From: Mucilaginibacter glaciei
GTDB taxonomy: Bacteria > Bacteroidota > Bacteroidia > Sphingobacteriales > Sphingobacteriaceae
Length of the DNA stretch: 64,000 nt
Direction: 5' to 3'
Assembly: GCF_014773245.1 (NCBI RefSeq)
Contig: NZ_JACWMX010000004.1
Coordinates: 464,189 to 528,188 of the forward strand
Positions 42,133-51,144 of this stretch are shown here, one piece after another. The stretch's first letter is position 1. Every line of letters begins with the position of its first letter. Under the pieces are notes generated by a model. The model was not told the origin of the DNA. It worked only from the letters and a program-made list of their open reading frames with translations, and searched no databases. The translations under genes and the position numbers were made by a program.

Positions 42133-43332
42133 ATGATACGAAGAGATTTTTTAAAGAATTCGGCACTTGCATCAGGCGCGTTTTTGATACCATCATTTTT
42201 GAAACCGTTTGAGGCAATGGCCAATAGCGAACTTACCGGGTACAAAAACCTGGTGATCATCCAGCTTTCTGGCGGTAACGACGGGTTGAATACTATTATA
42301 CCTTACGGCAACGATATTTATTACCAAAAGCGGGCCACCATTGCTATCAAACAGCCAGAGATTATTAAGCTGAATGATATGCAGGGTTTAAACCCTAATT
42401 TATCGGCCCTTAAAGAAATTTATGACCAAGGCTGGATGGGCGTGATCAATTCTGTAGGCTACCCAAACCCGGATAGGTCGCATTTCCGGTCGATGGATAT
42501 CTGGCAAACAGGTAGCGATGCCAACCAGTTTTTAACCACCGGCTGGATAGGCCGATACCTGGACAGCAATTGTACGGTGAATAAAGATCCATATACCGCG
42601 ATAGAGGTTGATGATACGCTGTCGCTTGCCATGAAAGGCACGAAGATGAAAGGCATAGCGGTACAAAACCCCGGTAAGCTTTATCAGTCAACCCGCGAAC
42701 CGTTCTTTAAGGAACTGGTGCACGAGCATGATAACGCCAACCTGAATGAAGATAATTTGGGCTATTTGTACAAAACGATGATCGAGACTTATTCGTCGGC
42801 TAATTATATCCAGCAAACATCTAAAACTTATAACACAACGGCGGTATATCCCAATACTCCTTTTGCGGGGCAGTTAAAAAGCGTGGCAAAGTTTATCAAT
42901 TCGGGTTTAAAAACAAGGGTTTACTATGTATCGTTAAGCGGGTTTGATACCCATACTACCCAGCAAAACCAGCAGGGCCGCCAATTAAAGATCTATGGTG
43001 ACGCAGTTGCCGCCTTTGTGAAAGATTTAAAGCAAGCCAATAAACTGGATGATACGCTGGTGATGACGTTCTCTGAATTTGGCCGCCGTGTAGAGCAAAA
43101 CGCCAGCAACGGCACCGACCATGGCACGGCAAACAACGTGATGTTATTTGGCGGTAAACTTAAAAAATCGGGCATTTATAATAACGCCCCCAACTTATCA
43201 ACGCTTGATAACGGAGACTTGAAATACGAGATCGATTTTAGGGATGTTTACGCCACCCTACTGGATAAATGGTTGAATGTGAACAACAGCTTGGTGCTGA
43301 ATAAGAATTTTGCCGGGTTGGATTTTGTGTAG
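42133..43332 (+). CDS. DUF1501 domain-containing protein, twin-arginine-like signal
   Basis: A 399-residue protein of the sulfatase/alkaline-phosphatase-like DUF1501 family. The N-terminus MIRRDFLKNSALASGAFLIP has the RR-x-F-L pattern of a Tat signal, so export in folded form is likely. Further landmarks: VIIQLSGGNDGLNTIIPYG, YPNPDRSHFRSMDIWQTG, SGFDTHTTQQNQQG, TFSEFGRRVEQNASNGTDHG. It follows the DUF1800 gene after 62 bp. Function unknown. Confidence 0.9.
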   Translation: MIRRDFLKNSALASGAFLIPSFLKPFEAMANSELTGYKNLVIIQLSGGNDGLNTIIPYGNDIYYQKRATIAIKQPEIIKLNDMQGLNPNLSALKEIYDQGWMGVINSVGYPNPDRSHFRSMDIWQTGSDANQFLTTGWIGRYLDSNCTVNKDPYTAIEVDDTLSLAMKGTKMKGIAVQNPGKLYQSTREPFFKELVHEHDNANLNEDNLGYLYKTMIETYSSANYIQQTSKTYNTTAVYPNTPFAGQLKSVAKFINSGLKTRVYYVSLSGFDTHTTQQNQQGRQLKIYGDAVAAFVKDLKQANKLDDTLVMTFSEFGRRVEQNASNGTDHGTANNVMLFGGKLKKSGIYNNAPNLSTLDNGDLKYEIDFRDVYATLLDKWLNVNNSLVLNKNFAGLDFV

Positions 43333-43357
43333 CACGATAAACTGCTGTTGATTTATG

Positions 43358-43388
43358 GCACCATCGGATACCGGGGGTGCTTTTTTTG
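43358..43388 (+). terminator. Terminator after the DUF1800/DUF1501 pair
   Basis: GCACC and inner CGG pair with CCG and GGTGC around a short loop, followed by seven T's. Confidence 0.65.
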
Positions 43389-43468
43389 TTTACAAATAAC
43401 TGTGTGTTGCAAATAGTGGTGCAAAGTTGTTATTTTACATAACAATTCACAAAGGCAACCAATTACTA

Positions 43469-45322
43469 ATGGAGGATATTTACAAAATTATTCTTGAAGA
43501 AACACTTGCCGGTTATTGGGACTGGGATATCAAAACAGATATTATGTTTTTAAGCCCCGCCTTAAAGCGTATGCTGGGCTACGAAGTAGATGAACTGATT
43601 GGAGGTCATGCTGTTTTACAATCATTGATCTTACCCGACGACCTGCCTGTGGCTAAGGCGTGCTTTTACGACCATGTGAATAGCCATGGTGTTAAGCTTT
43701 ATAATATCGACATCAGATTTAGCCAAAAAAACGGAGAGATACTCTGTATAAATTGCACAGGCCGTGTAATTGAGTGGGACGGCAACGAGCCTGCCCGTAT
43801 GATAGGTTGCCATATAGATGTTACCGAAAAGAAAAAAGCAGAGGGTGACCTGGCCATAAGCGAAGAAACTTTTCGCAACGCGTTTGAATTTTCGCCTATC
43901 GGGATGGTACTGGTATCGATAAAAGGTAAATTTTTAAAAGTCAATAAGAGCCTGTGCGACATGTTGGGCTACACGGCAAAAGAACTGCTGTGCAAAACCT
44001 TTCAGGAAATTACCCACCCGGATGATCTGGAAGCAGACCTTACCTTGCTACAAAAAACGCTGAGTGGAGAGATATCCACTTACCAGATGGAGAAGCGCTA
44101 TTTTAAAAAAGACGGCGGAGTACTTTGGATCTTGCTGAATGTATCGCTTATTTATGACCGGAGTAGCCGGCCCCATTATTTTATATCGCAAATAAAAGAT
44201 ATTACCGAACCCAAGAACGCCGAGGCGGCTTTGCGCGAAACCCAACGGAGGTGGATCTTTGCGTCTGAAGGGTCAGGTGGTGGGATCTGGGATTGGGATT
44301 TGGCGAACAATACCATTTTCCATTCCGAGCAGTGCATCAGGATGATCGGGTTTGAGCCGCATGAGTTTGATAATATTCCCGGGGTGTGGACCCAAAAGGT
44401 ACACCCGGATGACAAAGTGAAATATCTTGCCGATATACAGGAATATCTTGATGGTAATACTGAAATATATACTAACCAGCACCGGGTATTATGCAGGGAT
44501 GGTAGCTATAAATGGATCCTGGACAGGGGGAAAGTTATCGAGTATGCCCCGGATGGTACCCCTGCCCGTATCATAGGCACACATACGGATATTACCGATC
44601 AAAAACAGAAAGAGGAACAATTGCGGTATACGCTGGATATGGTGAGTGGACAAAATAACCGGTTGTTAAACTTTGCGTATATCGTATCGCACAACCTGCG
44701 CACGCATGCCAGCAACTTTAAAATGATTATGGATGTAGTGAAGGACCCTGATACCGATGCGCAGGAAAAGGAACAATTATCTATGCATCTGCAAAGCGTG
44801 TCTGACCAACTGAATGACACGATCAACAACCTGAATGAGGTGGTATCTATCCAGACAAATATCGATATCCAGACTTACGAGATCAACCTGTTCAATTATG
44901 TTACCCGTGCGATAGATCTTTTACAGGGGGATATCAGCCGCTGGAATGTAGAAGTAATAAATGAGGTGCCTGTCGATTGTAAGTTAGTTTATAACCCGGC
45001 TTACATGGAAAGCATCATTTTTAACCTGTTAAGCAACGCTCTCAAATACCGTTGCTTGCATGGTAAGCCAAAAGTGATGATCACTTATTTTACAGATACC
45101 GATGGCAGGCAGGGGTTTGGTGTGGCCGATAACGGCATTGGTATTGACCTTCACAAAAATGGGCACGACATGTTTGGAATGTACAAAACCTTTAACGGTA
45201 ACCGAGATGCTAAAGGGATGGGCCTCTTCATCACAAAAAACCAGGTAGAATCATTTGGAGGGCGCATTGAGGTAGCCAGTGAAATAGGTAAAGGCACAAC
45301 CTTTACCGTTCATCTTAATTAA
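43469..45322 (+). CDS. Multi-PAS sensor histidine kinase, soluble
   Basis: From ATG 43469 the protein has 617 residues and no transmembrane helix. Three PAS/PAC units occur at about 5-120 (YWDWDIKTD), 135-255 (FEFSPIGMVLVSIKGKF) and 265-390 (GGIWDWDLANN), each closing with a PAC-like IGxHxDVTEK/DITDQK. A dimerisation domain with phospho-acceptor His in YIVSHNLRTHASN (about 410) follows, then a HATPase with NLLSNALKY (N box), VADNGIGID (G1) and KGMGLFITKNQVE (G2). It senses a cytosolic ligand or redox/light state via PAS. No response regulator is adjacent, so its partner is unknown. Confidence 0.92.
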   Translation: MEDIYKIILEETLAGYWDWDIKTDIMFLSPALKRMLGYEVDELIGGHAVLQSLILPDDLPVAKACFYDHVNSHGVKLYNIDIRFSQKNGEILCINCTGRVIEWDGNEPARMIGCHIDVTEKKKAEGDLAISEETFRNAFEFSPIGMVLVSIKGKFLKVNKSLCDMLGYTAKELLCKTFQEITHPDDLEADLTLLQKTLSGEISTYQMEKRYFKKDGGVLWILLNVSLIYDRSSRPHYFISQIKDITEPKNAEAALRETQRRWIFASEGSGGGIWDWDLANNTIFHSEQCIRMIGFEPHEFDNIPGVWTQKVHPDDKVKYLADIQEYLDGNTEIYTNQHRVLCRDGSYKWILDRGKVIEYAPDGTPARIIGTHTDITDQKQKEEQLRYTLDMVSGQNNRLLNFAYIVSHNLRTHASNFKMIMDVVKDPDTDAQEKEQLSMHLQSVSDQLNDTINNLNEVVSIQTNIDIQTYEINLFNYVTRAIDLLQGDISRWNVEVINEVPVDCKLVYNPAYMESIIFNLLSNALKYRCLHGKPKVMITYFTDTDGRQGFGVADNGIGIDLHKNGHDMFGMYKTFNGNRDAKGMGLFITKNQVESFGGRIEVASEIGKGTTFTVHLN

Positions 45323-45326
45323 TTTG

Positions 45327-46697
45327 CTAAATTAATTTTTGAAGGATCGCATCTGCCGTTAATTTTTCCTGATCGCCCGTTTCCATATTTTTAACGGTAA
45401 GCAAGCCGCTTTGAATTTCATCACTACCTATCACTACGGTATAAGGCACCTTTTTGGCATTGGCATAATCCAGCTGTTTCTTGATCTTGGCACCCGCCGG
45501 GTATAGTTCTGAGTTAATATTATGCGCACGCAGCTGTTGCAACAGTGGCAAAGCAACCATTTCTGCTTCGGGCTCAAAACAGCAAATTAAAACCCGGGTG
45601 CTTTGTTCTGCCGATGCCGGGAATAGATTTAACTCTTCCATCACATCATAGATCCTGTCGGCACCGAAAGAGATGCCCGCACCTGTCAAGCCTTTCAATC
45701 CGAACATGCTCGTAAGATCGTCATAACGGCCGCCGCCGCCAATACTGCCCATGGCCGCCTCATTAGTTTTCACTTCAAAGATAGCACCGGTATAGTAATT
45801 TAAACCGCGGGCAAGGGTAATGTCCAGCTCAAGCGTTGCGGTTTGCAATTTGCAGCTGGCCAGGTAATTGAATACAGTCTGGATCTCATCACAACCCTGC
45901 AAGCCGATTGCCGAATTATTTAACGCTTTGCGCAGACTGGCTAACTTCTCTTCATTGCTGCCTTGTAGTAAAATTACGGGCTGTAACTGATTGACATCGG
46001 CATCGGTAAAGCCTTTTTCTATCAACTCTTTTACAACGCCTTCCATGCCGATTTTGTCAAGCTTATCTATGGCAACTGTCAGGTCAATGATGTTATCGCT
46101 TTTATCTATTATCTGGGCTATACCCGATAGTATTTTTCTATTGTTTATTTTAATGGTAAAATCCTTCAAGCCTAACAGACTTAAGGCTTCGTCGTAGATC
46201 ATGATAAATTCTGCCTCGTTTAGTAATGAAGCTGAGCCAACTACATCTGCATCGCATTGGTAAAACTCGCGGTAACGGCCTTTTTGTGGCCTGTCGGCGC
46301 GCCAAACCGGCTGCACCTGGAAACGCTTGAACGGAAAGGTAATCTCGTTTTGGTGCTGCACCACATAACGCGCAAAGGGAACAGTGAGGTCGTAACGAAG
46401 GGCTTTTTCGGAGATAGAAGTTGTGGCCTGATTTGAATTTCGTGTTTCTAAAGCATTGCCATCAGCCTTGGCTAAAAAGTCGCCACTGTTCAGGATCTTA
46501 AAAATCAGTTTATCCCCTTCATCACCATACTTACCGGTAAGGGTACTCAGGTTCTCCATAGATGGCGTTTCTATTTGCTGATAGCCATATTTGCGGAATA
46601 CACCCTTAATGGTATCAAAAATAAAATTACGTTTGGCCATTTCAGCAGGAGAGAAATCGCGGGTGCCCTTTGGTACGGATGGTTTGATGGATGCCAT
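45327..46697 (-). CDS. hisS: Histidyl-tRNA synthetase
   Basis: From the ATG at 46697 (the 5-residue longer form is disfavoured by a -7 box 4 nt upstream) the enzyme has 456 residues. Class II motifs are present: motif 1 around PKGTRDFSP and IETPSMENL, motif 2 as FQVQPVWRADRPQKGRYREF, and motif 3 near GISFGADRIYDVM. The histidine-specific segment LARGLNYYTG is present, as is the C-terminal anticodon-binding domain (LICCFEPEAEMVALPLL). It charges tRNA-His. Confidence 0.95.
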   Translation of the reverse strand: MASIKPSVPKGTRDFSPAEMAKRNFIFDTIKGVFRKYGYQQIETPSMENLSTLTGKYGDEGDKLIFKILNSGDFLAKADGNALETRNSNQATTSISEKALRYDLTVPFARYVVQHQNEITFPFKRFQVQPVWRADRPQKGRYREFYQCDADVVGSASLLNEAEFIMIYDEALSLLGLKDFTIKINNRKILSGIAQIIDKSDNIIDLTVAIDKLDKIGMEGVVKELIEKGFTDADVNQLQPVILLQGSNEEKLASLRKALNNSAIGLQGCDEIQTVFNYLASCKLQTATLELDITLARGLNYYTGAIFEVKTNEAAMGSIGGGGRYDDLTSMFGLKGLTGAGISFGADRIYDVMEELNLFPASAEQSTRVLICCFEPEAEMVALPLLQQLRAHNINSELYPAGAKIKKQLDYANAKKVPYTVVIGSDEIQSGLLTVKNMETGDQEKLTADAILQKLI

Positions 46698-46701
46698 GCG
46701 G

Positions 46702-46709
46702 CAAAGGTA
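46702..46709 (-). promoter_or_regulatory. -7 promoter box 4 nt before the hisS start
   Basis: Minus-strand TACCTTTG fits TAnnTTTG; 4 nt separate it from the ATG (46695-46697). Confidence 0.55.
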
Positions 46710-46770
46710 CAAAAAAAGTTGCCTCGCCTAACTCATCGCTATGGTAGCGGGTATTAAATTAAGCTATAAA

Positions 46771-46802
46771 AATAAAGCCCCACACTTTGCAGTGCAGGGC
46801 TT
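46771..46802 (-). terminator. Terminator after the OmpA-family gene
   Basis: Minus-strand stem AAGCCCtgCACT / AGTGtgGGGCTT with a 4-nt loop, followed by TATTTTT. Confidence 0.75.
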
Positions 46803-46833
46803 CGGTTGAAACTATTATTAATCGCTCTATTAA

Positions 46834-47511
46834 CTATTGTGCTTGTTTTGCCTGGTTTTTCATCTGGTCGTTTGCAACGATAACGATCTCTACACGGCGG
46901 TTTTGCGCGCGGCCTTCGGCAGTTGTGTTATCAGCAATCGGCTCAGATTCACCTTTTCCACTGGTTGATAAGCGTGAATTTGCAACGTTACCCGCAGCGA
47001 TGTAAGATTTTACCGATTCAGCTCTTCTGATTGAAAGATCCATATTGTGAGAATCAGACCCTGTATTATCTGTATGGCCCACAACCAGGATATTGGTTTG
47101 AGGATTGTTTACCAATGAGGTAGAAAGATTTTGCAAGTTGGTACGTGCAGCGGCTTTCAAATCAGATTTGTCGGTATCAAATAAAATACCCGAATCAAAC
47201 TTTACTAAAATACCTTCGCCTTCGCGGGTAACAGTAGCACCCGGTACAGTCGATTTGATTTCGGCAGCTTGCCTATCCATATTGCGGCCAATAAATGCAC
47301 CTGCAGTACCACCAACGGCACCACCTATAATTGCACCTAAAGCAGTATTACCTGCGGCTTTACCTATCAAAGCGCCAACAGTACCACCGGCACCTGCACC
47401 AATAGCTGCGCCTTTTTGTGTTTTAGTTAACGAGTCGCAGCCTGTAACCAAAACGCCTAATGATGCGATGGCGATACTTAAAGTGGCTATGCGTAATTTT
47501 AAAGTCTTCAT
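46834..47511 (-). CDS. OmpA-family lipoprotein with glycine-zipper segment
   Basis: A 225-residue lipoprotein (lipobox LVTGC at about 21-25). A glycine-zipper segment (about 35-75: GAAIGAGAGGTVGALIGKAA and GGAVGGTAGAFIG) follows, then an OmpA-like peptidoglycan-binding domain (about 100-210) with VVGHTDNTGSDSHNMDLSIRRAESV and NRRVEIVI. It probably anchors the outer membrane to peptidoglycan. A hisS gene runs downstream in the same direction, separated by a terminator. Confidence 0.93.
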   Translation of the reverse strand: MKTLKLRIATLSIAIASLGVLVTGCDSLTKTQKGAAIGAGAGGTVGALIGKAAGNTALGAIIGGAVGGTAGAFIGRNMDRQAAEIKSTVPGATVTREGEGILVKFDSGILFDTDKSDLKAAARTNLQNLSTSLVNNPQTNILVVGHTDNTGSDSHNMDLSIRRAESVKSYIAAGNVANSRLSTSGKGESEPIADNTTAEGRAQNRRVEIVIVANDQMKNQAKQAQ

Positions 47512-47722
47512 ATGCTCTTGTTATGTATAATTTCTTGGATTATTGCAAAGCAGGTGCCAAAAACGGTCGGCAGGTATTAATAATATATAAATGATATATA
47601 CTATAAAATGCACTACTATAACAACATTTTTTTAATAGGCAGGAAATTTTTAAATCCACTCGCACTCAATCATCAAAACCGAATTTGTCGGCTGCCTGTT
47701 ATTTAGTACAGGGATTGACCGC

Positions 47723-49054
47723 TTAAAGGAATTTAAGAATATTAAAAGGGAACAACAAGGTAAAAGTGCTGCCCTTGTCCTTTTGCGAAGTAACATTAAT
47801 AGTGATACCATGAAAAGCCGCTATAGATTTTACGATAGGCAAGCCCAGCCCAAAGCTATCCTGCAGCAAGGATTGCTTGATTTTTTTAAACCTATCAAAA
47901 ATGTAGGGGAGCTGTGCGGCATCTATCCCAATGCCTGTATCTGTAATGCTGATGCTGTATCCACCCTTTTCTACCCGGGCTGTTAACGTTATAGCGCCAT
48001 CGGGTTTATTGTATTTAATGGCGTTATTAACCAAATTGAACAGCAGGTTAAACAGTAAGAATTTGTTTACGTTCACTAGTAAAATATCGTCGGTAACGAT
48101 TAATTCAAAGTTGATGTTTTTATCCTGCAGGCGGATGGATATCTCGTCGTAAATATCCTGTAAGAGTTCGCTTACCAATATGCTGTCTTCTTTAAGGAAT
48201 TGTTCGTTCTCAATCTGCGAGATCAGCAGTAAGGTTTTGGTAATGCTTTTTAACCTGTTCAGTATTTTTTGCATTTCCATCATGCGCACCTTCAGTTCGT
48301 CGGCAATATCCTCCTGCTCAAACATGTTCTCTATCTTTGATTGCATAATTGAGATAGGGGTCATGAGTTCATGCGATGCATTGGAAATAAACTCCCGCTC
48401 TTTTTGAAAAGCTTGTTCGATGGCTTCTATCATCTGGTGGATGCTGATATCCAGGTGCTGAAAATCGGACGTAGTTGTTTTTACCTCTTTATACTTATTA
48501 AAACTCGGGAACTTGTTGCCTATCAGTTTGGTTTTGATAATCAAACTTAGCGGCCGTAATATGTAGTTGGCATAAAACAGATCGGCCATAATGGTAAGTA
48601 GCACCATCCCTAATAAGATAGCAAGGGCGATGTTTTGCAACGGGCCTGTAGTTTCGCTAATGGTCTCTACACTTTTACCAATCTCCAGCATGTAAGTTTT
48701 GCCGTTTACTTTGAAAGTGTGGCTTAAAATGCGGTAGCTGATGGTATCGCGCTCAATTACGCGGCGCTCATCCTGAATGGTGTCTAAGCGATAATTGTTT
48801 TCGACCGTGTCCAGGCTTATATATTCTTCCTTTAAGGGGAGGTAACTACCGTAGCTCTGTCCGTCTTCGATATAGGTTTTAATTCCTCGCTCCTTTACAA
48901 TCTGTAAAAGTTTGTCTTTTTGTTTTACCAGCCGCTCATCCGTATAGTTACGGTTAATGTTTTTAATAACGGAAGGTAACAGTGCAACAAACAAGGTTAC
49001 AATTACCACTTTTGAAAGGGTATTAAATAACGTCAGTTTGGTTTTTAGCTTCAA
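47723..49054 (-). CDS. Sensor histidine kinase of an OmpR-type two-component system
   Basis: From a TTG at 49054, 2 nt after the regulator's stop, the protein has 443 residues and begins KLKTKLTLFNTLSK. The longer frame would overlap the regulator by about 50 bp. Topology: TM1 (about 10-30), periplasmic region (about 31-150), TM2, then HAMP-like linker, DHp with HELMTPISIMQSKIENMF and HATPase with NLVNNAIKY, DTGIGID and SFGLGLPIVKSI. It phosphorylates the adjacent regulator. Confidence 0.88.
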   Translation of the reverse strand: MKLKTKLTLFNTLSKVVIVTLFVALLPSVIKNINRNYTDERLVKQKDKLLQIVKERGIKTYIEDGQSYGSYLPLKEEYISLDTVENNYRLDTIQDERRVIERDTISYRILSHTFKVNGKTYMLEIGKSVETISETTGPLQNIALAILLGMVLLTIMADLFYANYILRPLSLIIKTKLIGNKFPSFNKYKEVKTTTSDFQHLDISIHQMIEAIEQAFQKEREFISNASHELMTPISIMQSKIENMFEQEDIADELKVRMMEMQKILNRLKSITKTLLLISQIENEQFLKEDSILVSELLQDIYDEISIRLQDKNINFELIVTDDILLVNVNKFLLFNLLFNLVNNAIKYNKPDGAITLTARVEKGGYSISITDTGIGIDAAQLPYIFDRFKKIKQSLLQDSFGLGLPIVKSIAAFHGITINVTSQKDKGSTFTLLFPFNILKFL

Positions 49055-49056
49055 GA

Positions 49057-49740
49057 TTAAACAGTGGCTTTTATGCGGTAACCCAGGCCGCGCACCGTTT
49101 CCAGCCAATCGGCAGTTGCGTGTACGCTTAATTTTTTGCGGATGTTTTTGATGTGCGCGTCAATAAAGTTAGAGTCGTAATCATCATTAACAATACTACC
49201 CCAAATATGCTCGCTCAACTGTGCCCGCGTAAGTGTACGATTTTTATTGAGTAGCATGTAAGCGATCAGGTCAAACTCTTTTTTAGTAATGGTAGTAACG
49301 GGCGTGGTTTGATAAACAATGTTACGGTCTGTTAAATTCACCAAAAAACCATCCAGCTCAATAATGTGGTTAACCAGCCCAAACTTGCGGCGGGTAATGG
49401 CCTGCATGCGGCTTTGCAGCTCCAATAAAGAGAATGGTTTGGGTAGGTAATCATCGGCTCCCAGGTCAAGCCCGGTAATGCGGTCGTTGACTTCGGCGCG
49501 TGCGGTAAGGATGATACATGCGGTTTCGGGGTGGCTTTTTTTGGCTTCCTTTAAAAGGTCAAGGCCGTCATAATCGGGCAGGCCCAGATCAAGGAGGATA
49601 AAATCGTAAAGGTTCACTGCTATTTTTTCGGATGCCGATTTGCCGTTAAAACATAGTTCGCAAATGAAATTGTTTTTTGTTAGGAACAACTCCATCTCAT
49701 AAGCCAGGGCTTTCTCGTCTTCGATAATTAAAACATTCAT
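49057..49740 (-). CDS. OmpR/PhoB-family response regulator
   Basis: A 227-residue regulator: receiver (about 1-115; acidic pair in IEDEK, phospho-Asp in FILLDLGLPDYDG, Lys in DYLPKPFSL) and a winged-helix DNA-binding domain (about 130-225) with LTRAQLSEHIWG and FIDAHIKNIRKKL, ending VRGLGYRIKATV. It forms a tight operon with the kinase and, upstream, an outer-membrane protein and a small exported protein, which may be its targets. Confidence 0.94.
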   Translation of the reverse strand: MNVLIIEDEKALAYEMELFLTKNNFICELCFNGKSASEKIAVNLYDFILLDLGLPDYDGLDLLKEAKKSHPETACIILTARAEVNDRITGLDLGADDYLPKPFSLLELQSRMQAITRRKFGLVNHIIELDGFLVNLTDRNIVYQTTPVTTITKKEFDLIAYMLLNKNRTLTRAQLSEHIWGSIVNDDYDSNFIDAHIKNIRKKLSVHATADWLETVRGLGYRIKATV

Positions 49741-49747
49741 TCAGGCG

Positions 49748-50638
49748 CTAATAAAAAACGTAAAAAAAGGTAAAATTAAAGAAAGATTCGCGGCGGTTTT
49801 TTAACGTGCCCTCCACATTAACCGGTATCGAATACTTCCACGATGCCTCTAAAGTGTAATGAGAACGGTTATAGGCCAGCGGCAGTTTAAAGCTGTAATT
49901 AAGCATTTTAAATTGCGCGTTTGCACGGGCCTGCCTGCCATTTTCATTTTTTATAAAAATGTTATCGGCCTCCAATTGGTACTGATGATCTACCGAGTAG
50001 CGCTGTACAAAGTTTTGTGTGCCCACTATAAAGTTGATGGTGGGGTTGATAGACAGGTAATCGGTTTGGTCAAAGATGCTGAATTTGCTTTCGATGTATT
50101 TTGAATTACTTATCGTAAGGAAAAAATCGTTGGATTTGCCAAATAGATAATCGGCAATTACGCTTGTTTTGAGTACCCGCCAATCGTATGAATTCTTAAA
50201 GTTGATATCATTGGTTGATGCTGACTTGATGATGGTAGATTCGTTTGCGAAAATAAAACGCGTGTAACTGATGGTACCCGTATATTTTTTAGATAAACGG
50301 TAAAAATACCCGCCACCTACATCAATCTCATCCAAAACCGGCTTATAGCCTAACACCTTTAATGCCGAGCCATATACAAAAAAGCCGGATTTATAATTTA
50401 GGATCATATCTGCCGATACGAAAGGGTATTTGATTGGGCCTGTGCGGCCAAAAAACAAGGCATCGCTACCGTAAGTAATACCTGCTGATGCCGAATTTTT
50501 TTTGACGATGCTTGTCGTATCTGTATCTGCTACTGCATAATTGCCCCTGTACGCAATCAGGGCCGGATTAAAGCGGGCCGCGAAAGTTACGTTGGAGAAT
50601 AGTACAAATAGCAGCAGGCAGGTATATCTCATCAGCAA
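49748..50638 (-). CDS. Outer-membrane beta-barrel protein in the two-component operon
   Basis: A 296-residue protein with a signal peptide (cleaved after TFAA) and barrel-like alternating strands with many Tyr/Phe residues, ending FFNFTFFYVFY with aromatic residues as expected for a barrel terminus. Family not recognised. Its gene lies 7 nt before the response regulator and 21 nt after a small exported protein gene. The operon context suggests it is regulated by, or senses for, the two-component system. Confidence 0.75.
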   Translation of the reverse strand: MLMRYTCLLLFVLFSNVTFAARFNPALIAYRGNYAVADTDTTSIVKKNSASAGITYGSDALFFGRTGPIKYPFVSADMILNYKSGFFVYGSALKVLGYKPVLDEIDVGGGYFYRLSKKYTGTISYTRFIFANESTIIKSASTNDINFKNSYDWRVLKTSVIADYLFGKSNDFFLTISNSKYIESKFSIFDQTDYLSINPTINFIVGTQNFVQRYSVDHQYQLEADNIFIKNENGRQARANAQFKMLNYSFKLPLAYNRSHYTLEASWKYSIPVNVEGTLKNRRESFFNFTFFYVFY

Positions 50639-50659
50639 AAATATTTGGGTTTAATCACG

Positions 50660-50992
50660 TTAATCATTCCTCCTTGGTATTTCGGGCGGCCGCTCTAACC
50701 CATCAGGGCGGCGTTGCCGTTTGGGTTTAAGTTTGCCCTTTGCATCAACATCTTCTACCTTTTCGGGCTTGGGCATTTTTTTAGCCTTAGCCACTTCCTT
50801 GATCTTTTTTTTCTCTTCTTCTGCCTGCCGTTGTTTTCTTAATGTGGCAGTATCACGCTGTAACGTATAATTTGTGGTAAGCGATATACTTGCAGTATCA
50901 AAAAAGGTAATGTGTAAAGACGCGTTTTTAGCATACGATAAGCGTGGTACGAATATCATTAAAAGTACAATATACAAAAACCACTTTATCAT
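50660..50992 (-). CDS. Small exported, charge-rich protein of unknown function
   Basis: The ATG at 50992 gives 110 residues with a good signal peptide (MIKWFLYIVLLMIFVPRLSYA); an upstream ATG at 51061 would bury it behind a further hydrophobic stretch. After about 30 neutral residues the C-terminal two thirds are highly charged and disordered-looking (RKQRQAEEEKKKIKEVAKAK and a Pro/Arg-rich tail). No family recognised. It opens the four-gene two-component operon. Confidence 0.6.
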   Translation of the reverse strand: MIKWFLYIVLLMIFVPRLSYAKNASLHITFFDTASISLTTNYTLQRDTATLRKQRQAEEEKKKIKEVAKAKKMPKPEKVEDVDAKGKLKPKRQRRPDGLERPPEIPRRND

Positions 50993-51144
50993 TGAGGGGA
51001 TAGACAGGATATGTTTAATTATTAATGCAAATATCGGGTGTTTTGCAAGCAGTAATACCAATAATTAAAACAAAGTAAAATTGCACCAAATATTAGTGTA
51101 AAAGTTAAAAATAAATGTTCGATCCGGTTTAGGTTATTAAGCCG

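Noticed and set aside
49054..49108. Longer N-terminus of the sensor kinase overlapping the response regulator by about 50 bp
   Set aside because: The extension has no membrane-protein character, while a TTG 2 nt after the regulator stop gives a normal kinase beginning.
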